DNA from: Rapana venosa
Taxonomy: Eukaryota; Mollusca; Gastropoda; Neogastropoda; Muricidae
Direction: 5' to 3'
DNA length: 64,000 nucleotides
Assembly (NCBI GenBank): GCA_028751875.1
Contig: CM054145.1
Location: 45,075,254-45,139,253, forward strand
Shown here: positions 33,756 to 45,595 of the stretch, one piece after another
How the letters are laid out: each line of letters opens with the position of its first letter
How positions within the stretch are numbered: the first letter of the stretch is position 1
The notes under the pieces: generated by a model
The model's database searches: none
What the model saw: the letters and a program-made list of their open reading frames with translations, nothing else
What the model was told of the DNA's origin: nothing
Program-made: the position numbers and the translations under genes

Positions 33756-34560
33756 GGAAGACTTTTAAGTTTACTCTTGTAGAACGGTGTGGACAGTGTT
33801 CATTTGCTGTACCGAGTCATTTGGACAGTGCGTAGGATAGTCTGCTGGTTTGGTTTGATTTTGTTGTGGTGTGATTTGGCATGGTGCAGTGAGTGTGGGT
33901 TGTGCGTGCGTGCGTGTGCGCGTGTGCGCGTGTGTATGTGTGTGTGAACCAGTGAGAGTGTGTGTGTGTGTGTGCATGAGTGTGATTTTTTCTCTCCTTG
34001 GTTTAATGTCTATTCACTACTAGGCGATTTAGACAGGCACATTTTTATCATAATAAGAAAAACTCAAAGCAGAGGAGAGTTTACAGAGCAACAGGAAGGA
34101 CTAAAGTAACCTTCAAACTGTGGAACCATAAAGGACTTCACAGCAACTGATGTTAGGCCTATGTATTGCTGAGAATCATATAATACACACTTAACGTTCC
34201 CATATTTTGAACTGTTGTTAACTCCTTTCTTTGTGTATACAGGTCTTTGAAAGAATAGGGCAGTCAAAAAAGTATATATTATTGGACTGCAATAGAATAT
34301 GCATGCATCCGAACATTCGTCAAAAGTTCTCAAATCGTGTTTATGGCTAACAAGTATCGTGGTATCTGCCACGAAGTCGTGTTATTTCATTGCAGAATCC
34401 CTATTAACTCCGGTCCTGGCCACCTTGCCATGCCGTGTAAGACATAGACCTAGGCCTTTAGGATACTGTGTGAAATATTCAACAGCCCAGACTACGTTTT
34501 ATGTACTATGGTAATTGCCGCACGCTCGTTCTTCTTATGCTATAGAGACTGTCGTGGTAA
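33756..34560. other. GT-rich patch and unassigned sequence
   Basis: GT/GC-T repeats 33,895-33,985; otherwise ordinary AT-rich sequence without an exon. Confidence 0.5.
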
Positions 34561-34711
34561 CACACATAAAAACAGGTGGCTACACTGAGACAAAGGACAG
34601 ACAGAAAGGCAGAAAGGCAGGGAGGCAGGCAGACACACCCACCCACAAAGACATTCAAGGTGTTATGCACGCAGACACGAACACATGTATTGACACATAC
34701 ACTGAGACAAC

Positions 34712-34807
<96 letters not shown>

Positions 34808-34870
34808 AGACCCAGAGATCAGACAGACTGGCAGGCAGGCAGGCAGACAGACAGACAGACAGACAGACAG

Positions 34871-34901
<31 letters not shown>

Positions 34902-35121
34902 GGGCACACCTGTACACATGGAGCTAATACAGTGTTGTACAGCCAGCAACAGATGGGCCTGTAACTGTAAAACTGACTAAACTTGAACCCCCCTATATCC
35001 CCCACCCGTGATACATCTGAAGAATTCATAGCATTTTTTCTGCTCCCTGTGTAACTTTTTTCAGGTTCTTGTAAACGTGGATATTAAAAAACCACACACA
35101 AAAAAACTTGAAATATCCCAA

Positions 35122-35197
<76 letters not shown>

Positions 35198-35200
35198 TAC
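34561..35200. repeat. (CA)n and (GACA)n microsatellites
   Basis: CA repeat 34,708-34,803, GACA/GGCA units 34,829-34,871, CA 34,876-34,900 and a second CA block 35,126-35,195. Confidence 0.95.
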
Positions 35201-35689
35201 TTCTTAGTTACTCGTTCCAATTTTTAAAATGTACATTTATGTTTAGTTAACAGGTGGACATCTGACTAGAAACAAAGAAACACTGCAACTTCTTCAGAAT
35301 CTCACGGAAGCTTGTGAGAAGGTAACGGATCGATCTTTCAAACTTTCTCATTAGAAGCATCGATTCATCATTTTCCCCTAAAATAAAGAAAACGACCCCA
35401 TCCCCCACTGTACTCATTCCAGTTAAAGCTAACTGAACCTTTACCCAGTCCAAGCCATCCATCCACAGAATCGCCACCACTCAAAACATCGCCACCTTCC
35501 AGCCAAAATCAAGCACTGAGAAGGTCAGAGGCAAAGTACTAGCCTACTTACCACTGCCCATCAATAACACTTCGTACCAGGCCCTAACCCACACTTCCAA
35601 ACATTCTTACCTGTTCACTGCCGATGTTGACAACATCACATCCTGCCTGCCTGCAGCTACTTCCATCCAGAGACGTATACAACAGCCTG
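35201..35689. other. no feature recognised
   Basis: Ordinary composition, no domain-bearing frame. Confidence 0.45.
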
Positions 35690-36150
35690 GCCGAAGTCTA
35701 TATAAATCCACAAGCAAGACACCATCAACACATCGCAGCAGACGCAACAACTGGCCGTATTTCCGATTCCACCATGTTGGAGAGCGAGTTGGTGTGGGGG
35801 CCTAGCCTACAGTAGTAGGGCTGCTGTAGGAAGGCAGGCTGGCGAAAGGCAACTCCACTCAGCAGGGGTGCAGGGAGTCCGATTTCACCTGTCTTGAAGG
35901 TACAGGGGCTGAAGTGGTGCCAGAGAGAGCGCGCGCGCTGAGAGGTTAGCTGCTGCGCGTGTTTGCCACCAGTGTGGCACGCTCAAACTCTCGGGATGGC
36001 GTGCTGCGTGGGATGGGGAAGAGGTGCGAAAGAAAGCTGTGAGCTCTGAAGGGCTGCCCTTGTGTGTGCCTTCCAGTGCCATAAACCAGGCCCCAACCTG
36101 CCCCTATCAATAAAATTGCCGCCTAGACTCCAACTGTCGTCTGCTTAATG
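35690..36150 (+). other. possible solo LTR or transcription unit end
   Basis: TATATAAAT at about 35,699, GC-richer sequence, then CCCCTATCAATAAAATTGCC with AATAAA near 36,109, followed by AGACTCCAACTGTCGTCTGC. A TATA box, a poly(A) signal and a short downstream end resemble an LTR, but no TG...CA ends with target duplication were found and no internal retroviral-type ORF lies nearby. Low confidence. Confidence 0.25.
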
Positions 36151-36424
36151 CCTCGATTTATGTCCTTCAGGTATGCGCCTGCGCATATAATGTCCCGGCG
36201 GCGACCATGCTTGTTTTCTCAAATCCCCTTCTTTAAGTCCAGTTTGTCTTCTCCAAGCGAATTTTTCTTCCAACTTGTACGCCTATCAGTGGACCCTTAT
36301 CTGTCTGTCCGGCTGACCAACAATTTATTGACCCTCCGACCTTAGATAAGGTCTTTAAGCCTAGTGAGTGAATGGGCTATCAGTTCTTTCGGCAGCTTTT
36401 ATGTTGTAGTTGCCATGGAAACTT

Positions 36425-36488
36425 CGTCACGTCATCACCGGCGGAGTGAGTGAGTGAGTGAGTGGGTGTGTGTGTGTGTGTGTGTGTG

Positions 36489-36548
<60 letters not shown>
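36425..36548. repeat. (GAGT)n, (GT)n, (GA)n microsatellite
   Basis: GTGA units 36,445-36,461, GT repeat to 36,500, GA repeat to 36,547. Confidence 0.95.
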
Positions 36549-36551
<3 letters not shown>

Positions 36552-36764
36552 ATTGTTGTAAGCTTTTTAAAAAAACCATTCACAAAGGGACAGTGGGAAG
36601 AGGACTGGGCACAAAACACATAATTAACTACGAAGAAAAAACAATCCACAACAGCTCAACTGATTATCATGGCATAGCTTCCCTATCATGGACTTTTTTC
36701 CCCCGTTGCATCCGACTTCGAGATCTAAACGCGACACATGTGCGCATGCATAAAAAACAAAACA

Positions 36765-37020
36765 AAAAATGCCATCGGTTCCTACCGGCACGAAATGGCC
36801 TCCTCTTCCGAAAGGTGGAATGGGGTTTTAACTTGTGAGCAAGCTGTTCTGCGTGCGTTCGCACACGGGGCCTCGGTTTGTAGTCTCATCCGGACTTTGG
36901 GAAAATAGAGTTAGTACTGAAGTTAACTTCAGGGGAAACTCCCCATGAAACGTGGTGGTTCGATCCCAGGTCGTCAGATCACGAGCACAACGCTCTAACC
37001 GCTTGGCTATCTCCCCTACC
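36765..37020 (-). repeat. tRNA-SINE, head I + core
   Basis: Core CCTACCGGCACGAAATGGCC, GTTCTGCGTGCGTTCGCACA, GGCCTCGGTTTGTAGTCTCA; head complement GTGGTTCGATCCCAGGTCGT and GCTCTAACCGCTTGGCTATC. Confidence 0.82.
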
Positions 37021-37265
37021 TCCAGCCACTCCCCCTCATACCACGGTTTAACAGCTGCAATAAACAGATATTGTAAGCCATGATGACAAATATTTTTCTA
37101 GCAGAGAGAGAAAGAGAACTATGAACGCTGAACAATATTTACTGCTGTTATAACTTTATAAACCATTCAGTAGCGCGTCACGGGAATCGTTCATACAGGG
37201 AATTTTCGTTGTTTAAAATTTATGTTATGTACAAAACCAACTGTGACGCGAAAAATGGACATGTA
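37021..37265. other. no feature recognised
   Basis: AT-rich, nothing supported. Confidence 0.45.
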
Positions 37266-37269
37266 AACC

Positions 37270-37560
37270 ACATCAGTTCTTGGCAGCCTCGGAAGACTAT
37301 GGGGTTGCGCTCTAAGTGTTAATTCTGGTACAGCGTTGGGTGTGGCTGGCCAGTCCCACACGGGAATGACAGACAGTGCCTATGGCAGAGGGCACAGATG
37401 AAGTCTGACCCTGGTCTATCTGCCTGGGCTGCAGTCTTTTTTTCTCATTATCTTTGTCTCGTGCTGCTGAGCAAGTGTCTCTTCAAACATGGAGAGACCT
37501 TTCTGCACAGTCTCCAGGCTGACCGTTTGAGGGCTGGTGGGAAGCAACCTCATCAGTACA
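37270..37560 (-). pseudogene. LINE ORF2 C-terminal zinc-finger fragment
   Basis: Minus strand pieces read RPRQIDQGQTSSV, FICALCH (shifted frame) and CHSRVGLASHTQRC. C-x2-C ... C-x-SR-x-GL-x-SH-x3-C is the C2H2-like finger at the C-terminus of many I/Ingi-like LINE proteins. At least one frameshift separates the Cys and His halves. Assignment rests on this motif only. Confidence 0.5.
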
Positions 37561-37614
37561 GTTTGTATTAAACGCTTTAAGCCCTGTCACACGTGGTCAG
37601 AGGGTTAGAGGTTC

Positions 37615-37860
37615 AGATAGACTCCACTCTCCCCCAAAAGTCCTTCGGATGAGACTATAAACCGAGGTCCCGTGTGCGAACGCACGCAGAACATCTTGCG
37701 CACACGTTAAATCCTGTTCCGCTTTTCGTAAGAATAGGCCATTGTGTGTCGGTGAGAACAGATGACAGAATTTACAAAACCGCATACACACGGGGACTGG
37801 ATGTAAAAAAGCACATAAGTGCTTATTCAATTATCCTCGATATAAAAGAATAAAGAAAGA
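37615..37860 (+). repeat. tRNA-SINE copy, core + tail A, plus orientation
   Basis: CTCTCCCCCAAAAGTCCTTC, CGGATGAGACTATAAACCGA, GAACATCTTGCGCACACGTT, then CATACACACGGGGACTGGAT, AAGTGCTTATTCAATTATCC and TCGATATAAAAGAATAAA. The only long plus-oriented tail A copy besides 62,339. Confidence 0.85.
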
Positions 37861-38224
37861 AATAAAGGGTCGGGGGCAAAACGGTCAATAAACTTTCAAA
37901 CACTACATGCAACACAACGATCTTCATAACAAGGTTACCACACAATGGAATGATCTACGACATAACCTTCATTTTCAGCACAGGGCTAGGGTCACCAATT
38001 GATTGTTGTTATATCACTGACGTTATCACATTATTTGCAGTCATCAATAGATCAGTCGTGATACACCCCTGTTAGGATTTCTTGCATTAGCGGCTGCTCT
38101 AGGTTTTGTCATGTCATTTTTGCATATTGTGGAGCTCATTCGCTTTCTCCGTGACTTTTTTCACTTACTTTCTGAAGGCACATGATATCAGACCATGTTT
38201 AAAAAAAATAATTTTTATCTATTT
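37861..38224. other. no feature recognised
   Basis: Ordinary sequence. Confidence 0.45.
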
Positions 38225-38275
38225 ATTTTATTCTTTTATATCGAGGATAATGGAACAAACGCTTATGTGCTCCAT
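38225..38275 (-). repeat. SINE tail A fragment
   Basis: TTTTATTCTTTTATATCGAG and GATAATGGAACAAACGCTTA. Confidence 0.75.
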
Positions 38276-38299
38276 GTAAGTTCAGATGTTCTGTTCTCT

Positions 38300-38905
38300 A
38301 TGAGGTATCGGGTTCGATCCTGTGAAATTGGACCCCCCCCCCCCCCCCCCACCTCCAAACCCAATGCACCTCAAGGGATGGTCTGGGTGCTCGTCTTTCG
38401 ATGTGACGATAATCCGAACCATTGTGTAAGGTAAATAAAGCCACTGTTAAAAAAAAAAAAGGGAAAAAAAAACACCAAAGAAAAGGCACTCTGACAGCAA
38501 TGTGAGAGTTAACCCCCCCCCCCCCCCCCCCACATAAACCCAACAACAAAAAAGCAGCAAATAACCAACAAAACAAAAATAAGACCCCCCGCCCCCCCCC
38601 CCCCCCCCCCCAGAAAAAACAATATAGCCCCCCCCCCCCCCCCCCCCACAAAACAAACAAAACAACCCAAAAAGAACCCACCCTGATAGTAATGCTGACT
38701 TGGTTAAAAAAAAATCTGTGTATAAAAAAAAAGCCATCCTCATGAGAAAACCCCTAATTATAGATCTAGATCTACTTCCTAAGCAGACAAAACGGTGGCC
38801 CCAGGAGTTGTACTTATGACGAGGCGAGCTTCCCGGGGAGAAGAACCCGAATTTAATGCGAAAAAATCTGTCACGAGGAATGGTAGGTATAACATGAGGA
38901 GCAAA
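38300..38905 (+). repeat. group 4 SINE interrupted by A/C and poly-C tracts
   Basis: Head TATCGGGTTCGATCCTGTGA (B box), TGGTCTGGGTGCTCGTCTTT, GATGTGACGATAATCC; after about 330 bp of A/C-only sequence (C runs at 38,332-38,350, 38,513-38,531, 38,594-38,611, 38,629-38,647) the 3' part resumes at 38,785: GACGAGGCGAGCTTCCCGGG, GAGAAGAACCCGAATTTAAT. Confidence 0.65.
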
Positions 38906-39044
38906 ATGACATCATTCACGAAGAGGTTGTGTATAGCTTGATGTTCGTCATTATCACATACACATCATCATCGTTGTCATCACATCATAATTGTTCTCCT
39001 CCTCCACAGTTTATCATCATGATCATCACCATCACCACCAGGGT

Positions 39045-39790
39045 GGGCAGGACAAGAAACGCGTGTCGAAGTCGATAACTCATGTTCATATTTCTATTCA
39101 CAAAACAGACTTATTTCCCTTTAATCATGGACACCACCCAACGTGAAGGCTGCACACCGGTATTCAAAGATCACTCTTTTTCCTTCTGTTTTTCTATGTG
39201 ACTCTTATATTCATACCGCACGTACAGAAATAAAAACCACTATTTGTGAAAGACTAGCCTCTGACTCAAAACTTATGTGATTTTGAACAAATTTGGTAGG
39301 TTTGAAATTTTTCAGCAAACACTGTACCCCATCAGTCCTTTGTCGTCTGCAAGCTTCCTTACTGCAATGTGCTTGAGCGGGGTCAACGCTGTAGGAACAC
39401 AGGCAATCCTCATTTGATGATTATTTCCAACATTCTCATGACTACCTGGTATTGCTCTATGTCCTCAATCCCAAAAACAAGTGCACAGTCTATTTTTTCA
39501 CGCTTAAAAAAATCCTGTGAAAATCAACATTTTTCCCCTGCGGCATTGGTCTTTACGTCCTCCTGGGTTTCCCCATGTGGGACATTTTTGTGGATGCTCT
39601 GGATTTTTCCCCTACTTGCACTCTAGAGAAGATACTACATGACCCCGAAATTAATACCGGTGTGTAGCCGAAGCAAGAGAAGTTTTCATCTTTCATTCCA
39701 GAATATGATTTTTGAGTGACAGCAGTTTCCTCTATTCTAGTTTTGTTGAAAAGTTGATGAACGTAGAATACTCCATATGCGCCAAGCACG
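39045..39790. repeat. unclassified repeat, copy 1
   Basis: GTCGAAGTCGATAACTCATG, ATTCACAAAACAGACTTATT, TCCCTTTAATCATGG, and later CATTCCAGAATATGATTT and GATGAACGTAGAATACTCC. All recur in the same order at 40,240-40,460, which lacks the roughly 500-bp middle. Confidence 0.6.
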
Positions 39791-39969
39791 TCTACTGAAT
39801 CATAGAAAATGGGGCAAAAAGATAGAGTAAAAGAAAGTTAACTCAGCTTTCTTTGCAGACTTGATTATTGTTACTTGCTACACCCTCCCTCCCAAGAGTA
39901 ACAAAACTAAACTCAAATTTCTATTTTATGATGGTACATTCAATAAGCAAATATCTACTTGTTTTCCAT

Positions 39970-40004
39970 CACAGATACTATTTCATTACAGATGTCATTA
40001 ATAC

Positions 40005-40040
<36 letters not shown>

Positions 40041-40080
40041 TGTGAGTGTGTTGTTTATGTGTGTGCCGTGCGTGTTTTAT
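39970..40080. repeat. (GT)n microsatellite
   Basis: GT repeat at about 40,009-40,040 with GT-rich flanks. Confidence 0.9.
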
Positions 40081-40239
40081 TTCAAGTTACCTTGGGATGT
40101 TCAAACCAATATGAAATGTAGCCTTCTTGTGTCTTTCGAGATTGTGATTCGTATCAATGTGCCTATTAGTATTGTAATTGCCCTTCATGGGATTATTAAA
40201 GTGTTTTTGACTTCACTCCACTTTATCATCTGGTATTCG

Positions 40240-40460
40240 GCTGATCAGAGAAGAAACAAACCTGTATCGAAGTCGATAACTCTTGTTAATTTTTCCTATT
40301 CACAAAGCAGGCTTACTTCCCTTTAATCGTGAAACGACAATCGCGAATAAAATGTCTTCCAGCTTTTATTCCAGAATATTTCACCGATAGCATATACATC
40401 CTCCGTTTTAATTTTTGTAGTTTAAAAGTTGCTGAATGTAGAATATTTTACTCGCTGGAG
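40240..40460. repeat. unclassified repeat, copy 2
   Basis: ATCGAAGTCGATAACTCTTG, ATTCACAAAGCAGGCTTACT, TCCCTTTAATCGTG, TATTCCAGAATATTTCACCG, GAATGTAGAATATTTT. Confidence 0.6.
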
Positions 40461-41030
40461 AGTAGGACAACAGGTCTTCAGGGGAAAAAACCCCACCACT
40501 CTCCTGTGGGAAGTTGGTGTCTCCGCCTTTATCTTCTTACACTCTACAATATAAGGGTGTGGGGTGGGGTGAATGTAGGGGTTTTGGAGGCGGAGTGGGG
40601 TGTCGATTCCACGAGCGATTTCCAGATCTTTATTATACCACTCGCGACCATACCTCGATAATCAACTGCTTCTACTCATACCTATCATCCTACCCGTTTT
40701 GTTTCGAAAACCGATGTATTTTACCATCATTAAAAACCGTCGCAGATTTACTCTGAAAGCTTTGTGGAAAGATTTAAAAAGGCGTGGGAGGGGTGGGAAG
40801 TGAGGTGGGGGACAAGTGATTTGTGTCCCGACACTTGCTTGTTCGAGACTAGCGGGTGAAAAAAACCCCTGTACTTTTTATAAAGGGGTAAGAAAATGGG
40901 AACAAGGTCAGGAAAAAAAATCTACAAGGACGGCAGCTGAGGCACTCATACCTGGGAATGACCGGTTAGCTGCTGAGAATAACATATGCACCAAACAGCA
41001 CTCCCCAAATAGTGAGAAAAAAAAATCTCT
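40461..41030. other. no feature recognised
   Basis: Mixed sequence, short frames only. Confidence 0.45.
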
Positions 41031-41034
41031 CTCT

Positions 41035-41145
41035 CACAGTGACACACGCGCGCGCACACAGTGACCCAAACATACGCGCGCGCGCACACACAGTGACCCA
41101 AACATTCGCGCGCGCACAGCGACACAAACACTAACGCGTGTGCAC
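41035..41145. repeat. tandem repeat with alternating CG/CA
   Basis: CACAGTGACCCAAACAT plus CGCGCGCGC recurs about three times. Alternating purine-pyrimidine sequence is prone to the Z form. Confidence 0.8.
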
Positions 41146-41224
41146 ACAAAAATTTTGTGCTAAAACAGCTTATAAATCTGAACAATGTAAACAATTCATA
41201 TGCATCAAACGATTTTAATCACGA

Positions 41225-41435
41225 TCATTTAATATTGCGTTTAAACATTACATCACATTCAACAATGTCACTTTCATGATTTCTTGTTTTGCAGTATCTC
41301 AGATGCCCTCCCCCCCCCTCTCCCACATACAAAACCGAAATCATGAAGCACAAATGAGTAAAATCAACAACAAAATCATTGCACATAATCATGAAAAACA
41401 GCTTTAAAAAATCATAACCTTTGCAAAAGTGCATA
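41225..41435. repeat. roughly 200-bp direct duplication, left copy
   Basis: TTTAAACATTACATCACATT, TTCATGATTTCTTGTTTTGC, CCCTCTCCCACATACAAAAC and AAATCATGAAGCACAAATGA align with 42,695-42,890. Confidence 0.75.
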
Positions 41436-41459
41436 TTACATTATATTTGTGACAGTATT

Positions 41460-41640
41460 TCATTTCAATTCAATCAACTTTATTATCTCAGAGACAGAGA
41501 AATTCACGCGGGTTAAAACTTTCTCAGAGACAGAGAAATTCACGCGGGTTACAAGCCATACATAAAAACAGTGAAAATATCACGGGGAAAAATACAACAC
41601 AGTATTCGAACATCGACACGCACCCATCACAATATAAAAA
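41460..41640 (-). repeat. interspersed repeat 3' end, copy 2, with internal 30-bp duplication
   Basis: ATTTCAATTCAATCAACTTT; TCAGAGACAGAGAAATTCAC and GCGGGTTA occur twice in a row (41,489 and 41,522); then ACAAGCCATACATAAAAACA. Counterpart of 5942-6200. Confidence 0.65.
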
Positions 41641-41974
41641 GCACCCACAAATCAGCAATACCTCTGCCAGTAATAAGCTCACCCAAGTAAAATCACACTG
41701 TGTACCAGTATGTCCACACACAGCTCTCCCCCCTCCCTCCCCCCCACTAGAAACATTCTCACACATGTGCACGGGTTTTTTTTTATATGACAAACCAAAT
41801 TATAGCATGATATATGATAAGACGTGTCAAATCAATACTCTATTCTCTTAAAATATTAAACACGTCAAAAATAAAACTACCCCCCCAAAAAAAAGAAAAA
41901 CCAAACAAAAAATCCAACCAATAAACGCCAGAAATAAACAGGCGGTTTGAGGACAAGATTTGGAACATTTTTCT

Positions 41975-42425
41975 TGTACAAAAATCTATTCCAGTACAAA
42001 ATATGTACCAGGATTCCAATATAAGATCTGCATAATTGTTCCAGTACAAAATCTGCACTATAATTCCAGTACAAAATCTGCACCATTATTCCAGCACAAA
42101 ACCTACACTTTCCCAGTACAAAATCTGTAGCATTAATTCTGTACAAAAACATGTAAATTTATTCCAATAAAAATGTGTACTATTATCCCAACACAAAATG
42201 TGTGCAATTAATTCTGTACAAAATCTATCATTATTCCAGTACAAAATGTGTACCAGTTTTCTAACACTTTGTGATAATATTCCAGTACAAAATCTGCAAT
42301 ATTCCAATAAAAAATATGCAATATTATTCCAGTTCAAAATTTGCACCATTATTACAATACAAAACATGCAATATCATTATCTGCAGCATTATTCCGAGGC
42401 AAAACATTCCAATTCAAAATCCGTG
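41975..42425. repeat. degenerate tandem array, unit about 25-30 bp
   Basis: ATTCCAGTACAAAATCTGCA recurs many times with drift (AATAAAA, ACAAAACATGCA variants). The open minus frames rich in YWN and ILYW are by-products. Confidence 0.85.
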
Positions 42426-42694
42426 ATACTTTTCCCAATGCAAAATTGTTCCTGTGTAAATTGTACAAACTGGAACACTATGCGTTCAACCAAAAGGTTT
42501 GAACCCCCCCAAAATAACAAAAACACCAACCAACCAACCAAATACCAACAAAAAATCCTCAAGTAAAAAACCATCTCTTTAAGGAATCTGCAAAAGAAAA
42601 ATAAACCCACCCCATAAATACCAATACAAGCATGCATAATTATATATACATAAAACGAAAAATGTTTCAACATGAAAAATGGACCCAAGGATAA

Positions 42695-42890
42695 TTAAAT
42701 TAACATTACATTTGAACATTACATCACACATTCAATATCTTCATGATTTCGTGTTTTGCAGTGTCTCTCTCATTTGCCCTCCCCTCTCCCACATGCAAAA
42801 CGAAAATCATGAAACACACATAACCCACAAATAAAATCATGAACAAGAAGCATTTGAAGAGTTTCACATTATTGTAAATACATTTTTCTC
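42695..42890. repeat. roughly 200-bp direct duplication, right copy
   Basis: TTTGAACATTACATCACACA, TTCATGATTTCGTGTTTTGC, CCCTCTCCCACATGCAAAAC. It flanks the degenerate array together with the left copy. Confidence 0.75.
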
Positions 42891-45504
42891 TCATGAAAAA
42901 GTGTACACACAAAAGTATAGTTATTACATTGGTCTGAGGAAAGTATTTTGAGTAATACCAAAAATATTTGCTATTATTTCCATCAAAGCCTCTCTGAAAT
43001 GGGAATAACAGCTCAAAACATAGGATGGGGATAAAAACATTAAGGAAATAAAACTAGCTTCGAATAAAATTTTTCCATCGGTTACTTGTAATAAAAACAG
43101 CAATTCGACAAAACTAACAAATACAGCTTTTGTGAAAAAGAAAAGATACAATAAACCATTATTTGTGGGAGTGTAAACATATCCGTTTACTTTAGTAAGA
43201 ACTAGAAAACAAGTACAGAAGCCACAATGTGAGAAAGATTTGTCATGTAATATTGGTTTTGCTTGGTTATGACGAGACAATGAAATACTAGTATTTGTTA
43301 CTAGGTAAATTTTTTCACACATAAATGCCAAATCGATTCGCAAGAAATAAACTGCACATAACGAAATACACTGGTGATGCAACTCACCGAGTTCCAGAAA
43401 AAATAACTCTCCCATTATTATTTGTTCTTTAGAATTAGCATTGGGAAATTATTATATAAAACATTGAAATAATAGGCATATTACTTTTTCTATGAATCAC
43501 TGAAAATAACATTCGTGTTCCCTTTTCTGTAAACCAGAATGGATAACTGATATGGCAGATATGTCGGTAATTGAAATATGCTAAATATTCATTATAACTT
43601 ATTGATATGGGTCTGCTTGCGTTATTAATTCTAATAAACGGTGAAATGTGCACAAATTACATAAGATTTTTGCCAGTGACAATATATTACACACACAAAA
43701 ATTTCCCAAACCAAACAGACCAAAAAAAACTCCAACCCTCTCAAATGTGTTTCTGACAAATCTCCATGGCATGTTTATAGATAGACCAAGGCATAAATTT
43801 GCCAGGCGCACATATTACAACAAGTTCCTGCTGAAAAAAAATCTGCCCCGAGCTATCTATCATAAGACTATACGTATAGATTCGTCAACATCACAAATAA
43901 TGTCCAACTCTGTCAGAATTTTAACTTCTATCAAGATCAGATCATTTCAGAATTCAATCAGAATTCAATCAATAGCACACTATAAAGTGCAAATTTCCAT
44001 TCAGGCATCATAAGAGCTTACTTCAGGAACTTAACTTGCTATTCAAAACAGTCTTTGGGTTTACAAATATCAGCACTTTTTATGTGCACACATACTTGCA
44101 TTTCTCAATTATACCATAGAACTCGCTCAACATTCACATTGTAAGTTTTTTCAAAGTTATCATGGACAAAAAATAATGTATACTTCTAATCAGGGTTTGT
44201 AAAAATTCTATAAACTTTACTACCGTGTTTAAAATTTGTAAAAATTGATAATACGATTCTAAATTCATAAAAAAAATTCCTCGCCTGCCAGTCAGATATG
44301 GTTTGAAAATTATATCTGAAAATGTCTGGTATATTAAAACAACAACAAATCACAACACACACATCCCCTAGTTAAAATCTGGTCACAGAAAATGCTACCC
44401 TTCCATATTTCATTATTAGCAAAATATCTGCTTCATAAGCAACTCCTCAGACACATACTCCCTCACCCACACACAACTCTTTATACAGCATTTTTCTTGA
44501 ACATTTCTCAACTCGTCAATACATGTAATTGCATTGCTCTTCTTTCATACACACATCTGAAGTGTTGCTGTAAAATATGCAATGATCTATTCGTAGATCA
44601 GTTAATTCCTGCAGGAACATCAATTCCTCAAATAAGTAAATATATATTTAACACAAAGACCATAGGAAAACAACCACACACACACACACTTGTGACAGCA
44701 CTAACCTAACAAAACCCTGAATACTACTATGACTTCTGTTTGTAAACAAATTTGATCTGATAAAAAAAACACACAGGAAAAGGAAGACAAATTATAATTC
44801 ACACTCCCTATGAAGCTTACCATAAGTTTAGTATCCTTTTAGCATGTAACATTATTTCAGGACTTGATTTGGAAACATTTTCATCAAACCTCAAAAGCAC
44901 ACAAATTTTAAAAAAATATCAAAATCGTGTCAGAACTCTTCATTATTTTTAGTGTAAACACCGAGTTGTAATAATTTTTGATATGAGGAAAAAAACCACC
45001 CACCCCCCCCAAAAAAAGAAAAACACACCTAAATAGGAAAATGTACAAAAAAAGAGATTAAAAAATGCTGTCACATACTCTTCAAATTTTCTGTTACAAA
45101 TCTAGTCTTCTGCAAACAATATGCGATTTCAGGACATGTATAAACATTGTAGTTTGACAAAAAAAAAAAAAAGGGGGGGGGGGGGAAGAGGAAAACCTAA
45201 CATTTGAACTATACTGAATACTTTTGTCCCCGTTGATGGGTAAGCATCAGGTAACAAAGATAAAATTAGTGTATTCATCAAAATTAATAATTACACAAAT
45301 TTAGATACATTTTGAAAAATGAAGCAATTATTTCCCGATTCACAAAGGATATCAGTCGAGAAAAATAAACTGACTTGGGGGTAGAAAAAGAAGCATTTTT
45401 ATTAAGTATCTCTGACGAATAGACGCAAACACCATTTCAGAATGACATTCTTGAATTAATTTGATCCATTATTATTTGATCCGGCCACCCCCCCCAAAAA
45501 AAAA
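42891..45504. other. AT-rich, no gene recognised
   Basis: AT-rich with short frames. The longest, 163 codons on the minus strand at 42,924-43,415, has no domain I recognise and no splice context. G run at 45,174-45,186. Confidence 0.45.
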
Positions 45505-45509
45505 AAAAA

Positions 45510-45595
45510 TCCACAAAACTGCATACACACGGGGACAGGATATAAAAGAAGCACAGGAGTGCTTTTTCTATTATCCTCAAAATAGACTAAAATAA
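45510..45595 (+). repeat. SINE tail A fragment
   Basis: CTGCATACACACGGGGACAG, GCACAGGAGTGCTTTTTCTA, TTATCCTCAAAATAG. Confidence 0.7.

Noticed and set aside
42924..43415. 163-codon minus-strand frame as a membrane protein
   Set aside because: Hydrophobic character follows from AT-rich composition; no recognisable family or exon borders.
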